Positions 1-5,570 of a stretch of 8,597 bases of DNA are shown here, one piece after another (position 1 is the stretch's first letter; every line of letters begins with the position of its first letter). Below the pieces are notes generated by a model. That model was not told the DNA's origin, made no database searches, and worked only from the letters and a program-made list of their open reading frames with translations. The stretch comes from Candidatus Omnitrophota bacterium (lineage in GTDB: Bacteria > Omnitrophota > Gorgyraeia > Zapsychrales > Fredricksoniimonadaceae), in NCBI GenBank assembly GCA_016196515.1, contig JACPXN010000084.1, positions 1-8,597 on the forward strand. Reading direction: 5' to 3'. A program made the position numbers and the translations under genes.

Positions 1-121
1 GATGGGACAGCCCCGCTTTTTGACATTGCGGACATTTGCGCAAAGCCGCAACGCTCACCTTCCAGTGGGTGCGGCGTTTACGCCCGCGGCTTTTCGAATG
101 TTGACGTTTTGGTAAAGGCAT
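1..121 (-). CDS. rpmF: 50S ribosomal protein L32, partial (3' end outside the window)
   Basis: The frame starts at the ATG at 121..119 and runs off the left edge after 40 codons, so only the N-terminal part is seen. The translation begins MPLPKRQHSKSRGRKRRTHW, the typical L32 start: a basic, Arg/Lys-rich N-terminus followed by a Trp. Cys30 and Cys33 form the first CxxC of the zinc-ribbon type of L32; the second pair would lie outside the window. L32 is a small protein of the large ribosomal subunit. A GGGAG Shine-Dalgarno sequence at 132..128 lies six bases before the ATG and fixes the start. It follows the DUF177/YceD gene, the usual arrangement in bacteria. The gap to that gene holds two hairpins. 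The gene is too short to appear in ordinary ORF scans of this window. The family assignment is firm. Confidence 0.93.
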   Translation of the reverse strand, partial: MPLPKRQHSKSRGRKRRTHWKVSVAALRKCPQCQKAGLSH

Positions 122-140
122 TATAAGCTCCCTTGTCTGG

Positions 141-165
141 ATCCCCGACAGAAGCATTCGGGGAT
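141..165. repeat. palindromic repeat ATCCCCGA-9-TCGGGGAT (REP-like)
   Basis: Eight-base arms (141..148 and 158..165) pair perfectly around a 9-base loop. The sequence resembles the widespread intergenic palindromes of the GTCATCCCCGAATG...TCGGGGATCCA type found in many environmental bacterial genomes. It sits between the DUF177 gene and rpmF, so the mRNA hairpin would lie in the L32 leader. No run of T follows it on the minus strand, so it is not an obvious terminator. Confidence 0.7.
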
Positions 166-181
166 GACCCCTGATGGGGTC
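166..181. repeat. short hairpin GACCCC-TGAT-GGGGTC overlapping the yceD stop
   Basis: Six-base arms (166..171 and 176..181) pair around TGAT, directly adjacent to the larger palindrome at 141..165. It overlaps two bases of the DUF177 stop codon at 182..180. The two stems together fill most of the space before rpmF. They may protect or process the mRNA, but this is only inferred. Confidence 0.5.
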
Positions 182-590
182 ATTTGCACTTGCATTTCTC
201 GGTATTGAGATTTGCCCCGCATTGGACGCAAATACCCTTGCAATCGTCCTTGCACAGGATCCGGGCGGGATTGCTCATGATCATTTCCTGCCGGATCTCT
301 TCCCCTAAGTCCACATACTCAGCGTCAGGCTCCAGAGGAAAATCAAAATGATATTCCATGACCTGCGGACGTTGAAAATTTTCCAGACAACGGGCACAAC
401 TGTACCCGTACTCCGCCTCCACCCGCGCCTGGGCCACAATGACATTGTCCACCTTGGCCAAATACGCGTGGACCGTCAAGGGTGAACGTAGGTCGATCTC
501 TTCATCGGTCAGGCCGATGGCTTCCTTCGGGACGATCTGGTCGATCTCCTTGCCTTTAAAGGTGATGTCCCGGATGGAAACCTTGATCAT
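180..590 (-). CDS. yceD: DUF177 / YceD-family protein
   Basis: This 136-residue protein belongs to the DUF177 (YceD) family, which is almost always encoded next to rpmF. Its bacterial role is not settled; involvement in large-subunit rRNA maturation or ribosome assembly has been proposed. The C-terminus shows the family hallmark, Cys-rich with Cys113, Cys117, Cys121 and Cys124 (CKDDCKGICVQCGANLN), ending in Cys133 and Cys135. A CARC pair at 65-68 lies mid-protein. The pattern suggests a bound metal, probably zinc. The ATG at 590 overlaps the coaD stop as ATGA, so translation is probably coupled to coaD. The stop is TGA at 182..180. Length and order (coaD, yceD, rpmF) are normal. The assignment is confident; the molecular function is not. 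Confidence 0.92.
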   Translation of the reverse strand: MIKVSIRDITFKGKEIDQIVPKEAIGLTDEEIDLRSPLTVHAYLAKVDNVIVAQARVEAEYGYSCARCLENFQRPQVMEYHFDFPLEPDAEYVDLGEEIRQEMIMSNPARILCKDDCKGICVQCGANLNTEKCKCK

Positions 591-1075
591 CGCTTCAGGC
601 GCTCTTTCAACTTGCGTTCGACCGCCGCAGGTACCAGTGAGGAAACATCCCCATGGAGAGTCGCGACTTCCTTCAGCAAACTGGAAGAAAGAAAAGACAC
701 GTGCTCGGAAGGCATCAAAAACACCGTCTCAATATCCTCGGCCAGACGCCGGTTGGTCAACGCGATCTGGAACTCATAATCAAAATCAGAGGTCATGCGC
801 AAACCGCGGATGAGGACGTTGACTTGTCTGCGCCGGGCATAATCGACGACCAGGCCATCAAATGTTTCGACCTGGACGTTAGGGATGTCCGCCGTCACTT
901 CCTTGAGCATGGCCACGCGTTCGGTAATGGTAAAGAACGCTTTTTTGCCGCTGTTGTCCGCCGCCGCAACGATGACTTTGTCAAAAATACGCGCCGCCCG
1001 GTGAATAACGTCCAGATGACCGTTGGTCGCGGGATCAAAACTGCCCGGATATATCGCGGTTTTGCCGTGTGCCAT
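587..1075 (-). CDS. coaD: phosphopantetheine adenylyltransferase (CoaD)
   Basis: CoaD transfers AMP from ATP to 4'-phosphopantetheine to give dephospho-CoA, the penultimate step of coenzyme A synthesis, in the cytosol. The 162 residues match the usual family length. Visible motifs are the nucleotidyltransferase start YPGSFDPATNGHLD (residues 9-22, with the T/HxGH site at TNGH 17-20), Lys residues at 44-45, RGLR at 90-93, YEFQIA at 100-105, and the late FLSSSLLKEVA motif at 128-138, which corresponds to the ISSxxxR/K nucleotide-binding segment. The ATG at 1075 begins seven bases after the rsmD stop. No strong Shine-Dalgarno is seen, so coupling to rsmD is likely. Its stop overlaps the DUF177 start. 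Nothing is missing or unusual. Confidence 0.97.
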   Translation of the reverse strand: MAHGKTAIYPGSFDPATNGHLDVIHRAARIFDKVIVAAADNSGKKAFFTITERVAMLKEVTADIPNVQVETFDGLVVDYARRRQVNVLIRGLRMTSDFDYEFQIALTNRRLAEDIETVFLMPSEHVSFLSSSLLKEVATLHGDVSSLVPAAVERKLKERLKR

Positions 1076-1082
1076 TCGTCTA

Positions 1083-1637
1083 TTAATCCGTAACCTTTTG
1101 TAAAATAGTCAGTTGGGATGCCCCGTACCGGCGTTCGCTGACAATCTTCCTATGTTCCGGTACGTCCACGCGCTCGGCCGGATCGTGCTGTACGACGAGA
1201 AAACTGTGAGCGTGTAATATATCATTTACCCCCAGGCATTTCAAGGTTTTTTTGACGAGGTTGCGGTCAAACGGGGGGTCGAAAAAGACGACATCAAAGG
1301 TCTGGCCCTTTTGGGCCGATCTCTTGATTGAGACAAAGACATCCGCCTCCAAGATCCGGTATTGTTCCCCCAGATCAATGCCTAAAATTCGGCAGTTTTC
1401 GCGTAGGATTTCGGCATTTTTGGGGTCTTTCTCCACCATGGTCACTTCCTGGGCACCCCGGGATATTGCTTCCAGGCCCACAGCCCCGCTTCCGGAAAAA
1501 AGGTCCAAAAACGTCAGCCCTTTAAAGTCATGCCCTAAAAGGTCGAATACCGCGGCCCTTAAGACATTCTGGGTGGGCCTCATGCCGGAGGGCATGTAAA
1601 AATTGCGTCCTTTATATTTTCCGCCCAATATGCGCAT
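1083..1637 (-). CDS. rsmD: 16S rRNA (guanine966-N2)-methyltransferase RsmD
   Basis: RsmD methylates N2 of G966 in 16S rRNA during small-subunit assembly, using S-adenosylmethionine. The 184-residue protein starts MRILGGKYKGR, typical of the family, with the RPTQNVLRAAVF segment at 20-31 (usually RPTxxxVREALF). Motif I for SAM binding is DLFSGSGAVGLEA at 45-57, the acidic residue of motif II is E69 in MVEKD, and catalytic motif IV is FFDPPF at 118-123. The ATG at 1637 lies one base after the recG stop (1641..1639), so the two are almost certainly cotranscribed and coupled. An rsmD-coaD pair is very common in bacteria. The gene is intact. Confidence 0.95.
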   Translation of the reverse strand: MRILGGKYKGRNFYMPSGMRPTQNVLRAAVFDLLGHDFKGLTFLDLFSGSGAVGLEAISRGAQEVTMVEKDPKNAEILRENCRILGIDLGEQYRILEADVFVSIKRSAQKGQTFDVVFFDPPFDRNLVKKTLKCLGVNDILHAHSFLVVQHDPAERVDVPEHRKIVSERRYGASQLTILQKVTD

Positions 1638-1638
1638 A

Positions 1639-3720
1639 TTAACCTGCCAGCAGTGTGTCCAAATAGTGCGGATACCTTTTCTTGATCACTGATCTGACCA
1701 AACGGTTCGCCTGATCCTCCAAGGACGGGTCCTTGCGTGTCAGCCCTATCGCTTCCTGGCGGGCTCTTTCCAAAATATCCATTTGGGTCAAAGGATCGGC
1801 TGTCCTCAATTCATTGACCCCATGCTGATGCCTGCCGAAATAATGCCCTGGCCCGCGGATCTCAAGGTCCTGTCGGGCGATCTTGAACCCGTCGGTGGTT
1901 TTGATAAAAACATCCAAACGTGCTTTGGATTCCGGGGTCCTGGAATCGGTGACCAAAATACACACGCCGTCCTGCGGCCCGCGGCCGATCCGTCCGCGCA
2001 TTTGATGCAATTGGCTTAAACCAAACCTCTCGGCATGCTCAATGACCATGACATTGGCATTGGCCACGTCAATGCCGACCTCCAGGATGGTTGTGGCCAC
2101 GAGGATGTCCAGCTCATGATTTTTGAACTTGAGCATGGCCTCCCGGGCCTCTTTCCTGTCCATCTGCCCGTGGATCAAAGCCAGCCGCAGGCCTTTGAAC
2201 TCAAACTGGATGAAATGCCTGAACATCTCCTTGGCCGCTTTGAGGTCCAGCGCTTCGCTTTCTTCGACCATGGGATAAATGATATAGGCCTGCGTGCCTT
2301 TGTTCACCTGTCGGCGCACTTGTTCATAAACAGCCGGGGCTTTTTCCATTGTGAAACGATAGGTCCGGACCCTTCCTCGGCCCGGCGGCATTTCATCGAT
2401 CACAGACACGTCCAGATCGCCATACAAAGTCAGGCACAAAGTCCTTGGGATAGGTGTCGCGGTCATGACCAAAACGTCGGGGTTAGTCCCTTTGGCGGAC
2501 AATAAAGCCCGCTGATCGACGCCGAATTTATGCTGTTCATCGATCACAACAAAGGTCAGTCTTTTAAAAGCAACGGTCTCTTGCAGAAGCGCGTGGGTGC
2601 CAATAACAAGATCAATGTCTCCCTCTTTTAAACCCCGGGACACCTGTTCCTTGTCTTTTTTAGACATGGAACTGGTCAAAAGCGCCGGACGCATGCCCTT
2701 AAAAACACCGCGGCCCATGAACTTCTCAAAATGGACATAATGCTGTTGGGCCAGGATCTCCGTCGGTGCCATGAACGCGCTTTGACCGTTATTATGGAAC
2801 GCCGCGGCACAGCCAAAAAATGCCACGGCTGTTTTGCCGCAGCCGACATCCCCTTGCAAAAGCCGCAGCATGGGACGGGGCTTGGCCATGTCCTCGGCCA
2901 GCTGGCGCGCGGCCCTCATTTGGGCCCGGGTGAGCACAAAAGGGAACGACTGGACGTAATCCTCCATGAACGTTTTTTCAATGCGGTGAGCAATGCCTTT
3001 CTTGGTCGTAATGCTCAAACGCCTCAACAGCACGCAAACCTGAAAAAGAAAAAATTCTTCGAATGCCGCGCGCTGTCCCGCTTTTTCCTGCTGTTGGACG
3101 CTATCGGGAAAATGGATCTGCCGTATCCCTTCGGCCATGCGCCTAAGGCCCTGCCTGGCCCGGACATCAGCGGGAATAATGTCGTCGATACGCTCCCCAT
3201 ATCTTTCCAGGGCCGCATCAACGACCTTGCGCAAAAAACGCTGGGTGATCCCTTTGGTCAAAGGATAGACCGGAACGATCCGGCCCATGTTCAGCGTCCT
3301 GTCCTCGGGGGTGATCAGTTCAAAATCCGGCATGATCATCTGCAGGCGTTTCTTGAAAACATCAACCCTGCCGTAAAAGACCGCCTCCTGCCCCGGTTTA
3401 AAATACTTGTCCAGCCATGGCTGGTTGAACCACACGCAAAAAATACGCCCGCTTTTGTCCCCGACCGATATCTCAAAGGTCTTGTGACGGGAATAAAAAT
3501 TCCTCCGGCCCACGGCCAAAACCTGGCCTGAAATCGTCTGGGTCTCTCCGGCATTGAGCAGGACGATAGGCGTGAACCGGGAGCGGTCCTCATAACGAAA
3601 AGGAAAAAGATACAGCAAATCCTCGACGCTGTAGATGCTAAGATCAGCCAAAAGTTTGGCCTTGGCCGGCCCCACGCCTTTGACGTATTGGACGGAAATA
3701 TCGTTTAAGTGTTCAGGCAT
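1639..3720 (-). CDS. recG: ATP-dependent DNA helicase RecG
   Basis: RecG remodels stalled replication forks and branch-migrates Holliday junctions. The 693-residue length is normal. The N-terminus contains a helix-hairpin-helix-like YVKGVGPAKAKLL (12-24), then the OB-fold wedge domain (about 60-150). The superfamily 2 helicase core follows: Walker A GDVGCGKT at 290-297, the TEILAQQH segment at 320-327, motif II as DEQH at 394-397, motif III TATPIPRT at 420-427, motif V ATTILEVGIDV at 542-552 and motif VI QMRGRIGRG at 573-581. The translocation region near 621-640 reads IRGPGHYFGRHQHGVNELR, close to the usual RGPGEFLGTRQSG. The ATG at 3720 is supported by the family-typical N-terminus; no clear Shine-Dalgarno precedes it. 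It follows the Minf_1886-type gene after 76 bases holding a palindrome. A long opposite-strand reading frame at 2731..3531 is a shadow. Confidence 0.97.
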   Translation of the reverse strand: MPEHLNDISVQYVKGVGPAKAKLLADLSIYSVEDLLYLFPFRYEDRSRFTPIVLLNAGETQTISGQVLAVGRRNFYSRHKTFEISVGDKSGRIFCVWFNQPWLDKYFKPGQEAVFYGRVDVFKKRLQMIMPDFELITPEDRTLNMGRIVPVYPLTKGITQRFLRKVVDAALERYGERIDDIIPADVRARQGLRRMAEGIRQIHFPDSVQQQEKAGQRAAFEEFFLFQVCVLLRRLSITTKKGIAHRIEKTFMEDYVQSFPFVLTRAQMRAARQLAEDMAKPRPMLRLLQGDVGCGKTAVAFFGCAAAFHNNGQSAFMAPTEILAQQHYVHFEKFMGRGVFKGMRPALLTSSMSKKDKEQVSRGLKEGDIDLVIGTHALLQETVAFKRLTFVVIDEQHKFGVDQRALLSAKGTNPDVLVMTATPIPRTLCLTLYGDLDVSVIDEMPPGRGRVRTYRFTMEKAPAVYEQVRRQVNKGTQAYIIYPMVEESEALDLKAAKEMFRHFIQFEFKGLRLALIHGQMDRKEAREAMLKFKNHELDILVATTILEVGIDVANANVMVIEHAERFGLSQLHQMRGRIGRGPQDGVCILVTDSRTPESKARLDVFIKTTDGFKIARQDLEIRGPGHYFGRHQHGVNELRTADPLTQMDILERARQEAIGLTRKDPSLEDQANRLVRSVIKKRYPHYLDTLLAG

Positions 3721-3740
3721 GAAAAGGGGTGGGTTTGCGG

Positions 3741-3776
3741 GTCCTTCGACGCGGCCTACCGGCCTTGCTCAGGATT
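3741..3776. repeat. palindromic repeat with GGCC-TACC-GGCC core
   Basis: The outer arms TCCT (3742..3745) and AGGA (3771..3774) enclose GGCC-TACC-GGCC (3753..3764). The flanks TCCTTCGAC and GCTCAGGA match a palindromic intergenic repeat that I recognise from many environmental genomes. It lies between the Minf_1886-type gene and recG, with no T-run, so it is probably a REP-like element rather than a terminator. A further small stem, GCCC and GGGC, lies next to the upstream stop codon, at about 3779..3792. Confidence 0.6.
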
Positions 3777-3796
3777 TCGCCCATGAGTGGGCTCAA

Positions 3797-4192
3797 TTAA
3801 AAGCGCATGGACTTGAGACGCCGGGCCAATTGCTTGCGGTAATTCTTGTCAAACACCTCTTCAAAATCATAGGCATTCTGGAAACTTTCGTAATGGTCGT
3901 GGGCGTCTTTGGAAAGGATCTTATGTTCCACCAGATTATACACCATATGGCCGAAATCATCGGTGGTTTTGACCCCCCAGAAATTGAGGATGGTCAGGGT
4001 CATGGGCCCGAATTTCTTGAGCAGAAGCCCTTTGATGCCCTTGAGAAGTTGTGCTCCGGTGACATGTTTGGCCCCTTTGAACCTCTTGCGGCTGTAATTC
4101 AGGGCCTCCATGATGAATTCGTAGGCCTCGGGGTGATAGCTGGGATCCGTCCTGCAGATCTTCGAGACAATGCTATAAAACTCCTCATTCAT
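3797..4192 (-). CDS. Minf_1886 family protein (function unknown)
   Basis: This 131-residue protein resembles the Minf_1886 family, known mainly from the PVC group (Verrucomicrobia, Planctomycetes, Omnitrophota). Shared landmarks are the start with DPSYHPEAYEFIMEAL (16-31), HVTGAQLLKGI near 43-53, the KKFGPMTLTILNFWGV block (59-74), DFGHMVYNLVEHKIL (78-92) and YDFEEVF near 107-113. Function is unknown; I see no signal peptide, membrane span or catalytic motif, so it is probably a soluble cytosolic protein. The frame is open back to an ATG at 4351, but that region overlaps the rRNA terminator and hairpins and gives an unrelated N-terminus, so I choose the ATG at 4192. A promoter ends about seven bases before it, and no Shine-Dalgarno is present, suggesting a near-leaderless mRNA. 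It may be the first gene of the recG cluster. Confidence 0.88.
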   Translation of the reverse strand: MNEEFYSIVSKICRTDPSYHPEAYEFIMEALNYSRKRFKGAKHVTGAQLLKGIKGLLLKKFGPMTLTILNFWGVKTTDDFGHMVYNLVEHKILSKDAHDHYESFQNAYDFEEVFDKNYRKQLARRLKSMRF

Positions 4193-4199
4193 TGGGCTT

Positions 4200-4227
4200 A
4201 TTTTAACATTCCTGAAACGAAACTCAA
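4200..4227 (-). promoter_or_regulatory. putative sigma-70-type promoter for the Minf_1886 / recG cluster
   Basis: TTGAGT at 4227..4222 and TAAAAT at 4205..4200 are separated by 16 bases, close to the TTGACA-17-TATAAT consensus. Transcription would start about at the ATG at 4192, giving a leaderless or nearly leaderless mRNA. It sits directly after the rRNA terminator, where a new promoter is expected. Confidence 0.5.
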
Positions 4228-4237
4228 AAAGAATCTC

Positions 4238-4275
4238 AAAAAAATAAGAAGCCCCGCAATCAACGACTGCGGGGC
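4238..4275 (-). terminator. intrinsic terminator of the rRNA operon
   Basis: On the minus strand an 8-bp GC-rich stem, GCCCCGCA (4275..4268) with TGCGGGGC (4258..4251), encloses a 9-base loop and is followed at once by TTCTTATTTTTTT (4250..4238). Position and form fit the end of the rRNA transcript, downstream of 5S rRNA and before the next promoter. Confidence 0.88.
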
Positions 4276-4278
4276 CAG

Positions 4279-4295
4279 ATCCCGCTTCGCGGGAT
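4279..4295. repeat. TCCCGC-type palindrome before the rrn terminator
   Basis: ATCCCGC (4279..4285) and GCGGGAT (4289..4295) surround a three-base loop. It is the same motif as the hairpins inside the 23S gene, here only four bases from the terminator stem. Confidence 0.65.
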
Positions 4296-4307
4296 AAATT
4301 CGCCCGG

Positions 4308-4343
4308 CAAACTTGACGTCGCCCTGCGGGCTCCGTAAGTTTG
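4308..4343. repeat. nested hairpin downstream of 5S rRNA
   Basis: CAAACTT-G-ACG (4308..4318) pairs with CGTAAGTTTG (4334..4343) with one bulged base, and an inner GCCC-TGC-GGGC stem (4321..4331) caps it. With the hairpin at 4279..4295 and the terminator it makes three consecutive stems after the 5S gene. These may act in 3' processing or be repeat debris. Confidence 0.55.
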
Positions 4344-4349
4344 GGGCTC

Positions 4350-4489
4350 ATTTAAATAAACCGGTAACGTTCTACTCTCCCATGGCCATGTGACCACAGT
4401 ACCATCGACCTCGGTGGGCTTAACTTCCGTATTCGGAATGGGAACGGGTGTAACACCACCAGTAAAGTTACCGGAAAACTTATTTAAAT
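4350..4489 (-). repeat. inverted repeat flanking 5S (processing stem)
   Basis: ATTTAAATAA at 4350..4359 and TTATTTAAAT at 4480..4489 are perfect reverse complements just outside the 5S helix I. They extend that helix by ten A/T pairs after a short internal loop. This is a plausible precursor stem for 5S maturation. Confidence 0.7.
4361..4474 (-). rRNA. rrf: 5S ribosomal RNA
   Basis: The minus strand contains the conserved 5S core CCCATTCCGAATACGGAAGT followed by TAAGCCCACC, and then a loop E-type region and GGGAGAGTAG. The ends are set by the closing helix I, CCGGTAAC (4474..4467) with GTTACCGG (4368..4361), giving about 114 nt. Exact mature ends are not certain. It lies 124 bases after the 23S 3' end in the normal operon order. 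Confidence 0.95.
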
Positions 4490-4523
4490 CCCGCAATCAT
4501 CTAAAAAGTGGTAATTGCGGGAT
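4488..4523. repeat. hairpin in the 23S-5S spacer, ATCCCGCAAT arms
   Basis: Perfect 10-base arms ATCCCGCAAT (4488..4497) and ATTGCGGGAT (4514..4523) surround a 16-base loop. A second ATTGCGG copy at 4556..4562 could pair with the same left arm. That second copy is also part of the 23S processing stem, so alternative folds are possible. Confidence 0.7.
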
Positions 4524-4552
4524 CAATTAAATTTCCTTCGGAAATTTAATTG
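4524..4552. repeat. 13-bp perfect AT-rich palindrome in the 23S-5S spacer
   Basis: CAATTAAATTTCC (4524..4536) and GGAAATTTAATTG (4540..4552) pair perfectly around a three-base loop. It touches the preceding hairpin and the 23S processing arm, so the whole spacer is folded. No T-run follows, so it is not a standard terminator. Confidence 0.75.
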
Positions 4553-4584
4553 ACAATTGCGGAATAAAGGGAAGCGCAACACCG
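4552..4584 (-). promoter_or_regulatory. 23S precursor processing stem, 3' arm
   Basis: This 33-base segment is complementary to 8259..8291 across the whole 23S gene. I count 28 Watson-Crick pairs, 4 G.U pairs and a single U.U mismatch. Such stems are cut by RNase III in bacterial pre-rRNA. It starts 14 bases after the 23S 3' end. Confidence 0.85.
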
Positions 4585-4693
4585 TAAAAAGTAAAAATGA
4601 TCAAGCATTCGGCAGATTAGTACTGGTTAGCTTAAATCCTTACGGATCTTACACACCCAGCCTATCAACGTCGTAGTCTACAACGTGCCTTCA

Positions 4694-4709
4694 TCCCGCC
4701 GAAGCGGGA
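4694..4709. repeat. TCCCGC/GCGGGA hairpin in 23S domain VI
   Basis: TCCCGC-CGAA-GCGGGA on the plus strand; in the rRNA the stem is closed by a UUCG loop. It tips a variable helix near the 3' end of 23S, about E. coli 2790-2800 by eye. Confidence 0.7.
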
Positions 4710-5570
4710 ATCGATCATTCATCTTGAAATAGGCTTCGCGCTTATATGCATTCAGCGCTTATCCCTTCCGAACATGGCTACCCAGCCATTACCCTTGGCA
4801 GGATAACTGGAACACCAGAGGTTCGTATCTCCCGGTCCTCTCGTACTAGGGAGATCTTTTCTTCAATGATCGTGCGCCCACACCAGATAGAGACCGAACT
4901 GTCTCACGACGTTCTAAACCCAGCTCACGTACCCTTTTAACCGGCGAACAGCCGGACCCTTGGGACCTTATACAGCCCCAGGATAGGATGAGCCGACATC
5001 GAGGTGCCAATCCGCGCTGTCGATATGAACTCTCGAGCGCGATCAGCCTGTTATCCCCAGAGTACCTATTGTTCGTTGAGCGATGGCAATCCCACATTCA
5101 ACCACCGGATCACTAAGCCCCACTTTCGTGCCTGCTCGTCCTGTCGGACTCGCAGTCAGGCTCCCTTATGCCTTTGCACTCTACAGACGATTGCCGACCG
5201 TCCTGAGGGAACCTTTGGACCCCTTCGTTATTCTTTAGAAGGGAACCGCCCCAGTCAAACTGCCCATCTGGCACTGTCTCCTGTCTGGTTTCACAGAACA
5301 GAGTTAGAATCTAGACATCAACGGGCTGGTATTTCACGGATGGCTCCACCCCGGCTAACGCCGGAGCTTCACAGCCTCCCAGCTATGCTACACAGTCAAA
5401 ATCCAAATCCAATACCAGAATGCAGTAAAGGTTCTGGGGTCTTTTCGTCTTGGTGCGGGTAGACGGCATCTTCACCGCCGCTACAATTTCGCCGAGTTCC
5501 TCCTCGAGACAGCGCCCAAGTTGTTACACCATTCGTGCGCGTGGGAACTTACCCCACAAGGAATTTCGCT

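Noticed and set aside
653..1093. Plus-strand open frame opposite coaD
   Set aside because: It is a shadow of the clear coaD frame, as is the frame at 439..813 over yceD and coaD.
2731..3531. Long plus-strand open frame of 266 codons opposite recG
   Set aside because: It lies wholly antisense to a recG frame with all helicase motifs, and its translation shows no family motif. Other plus-strand frames over recG (1783..2505) were rejected for the same reason.
3635..4297. Plus-strand open frame of 220 codons
   Set aside because: It is antisense to the Minf_1886-family gene and crosses a promoter, a palindrome and the rRNA terminator. No recognisable domain is present.
4193..4351. N-terminal extension of the Minf_1886-type protein to an ATG at 4351
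   Set aside because: The extension is translated from the terminator and hairpins after 5S and has no family similarity. The ATG at 4192 gives the family-typical N-terminus.
4260..4496. Minus-strand open frame over the 5S gene
   Set aside because: The region is a clear 5S rRNA with closing helix and flanking stem; the frame is accidental.
4746..5462. Open frames inside the 23S 3' exon
   Set aside because: The underlying bases are conserved 23S sequence including the peptidyl transferase and sarcin-ricin regions.
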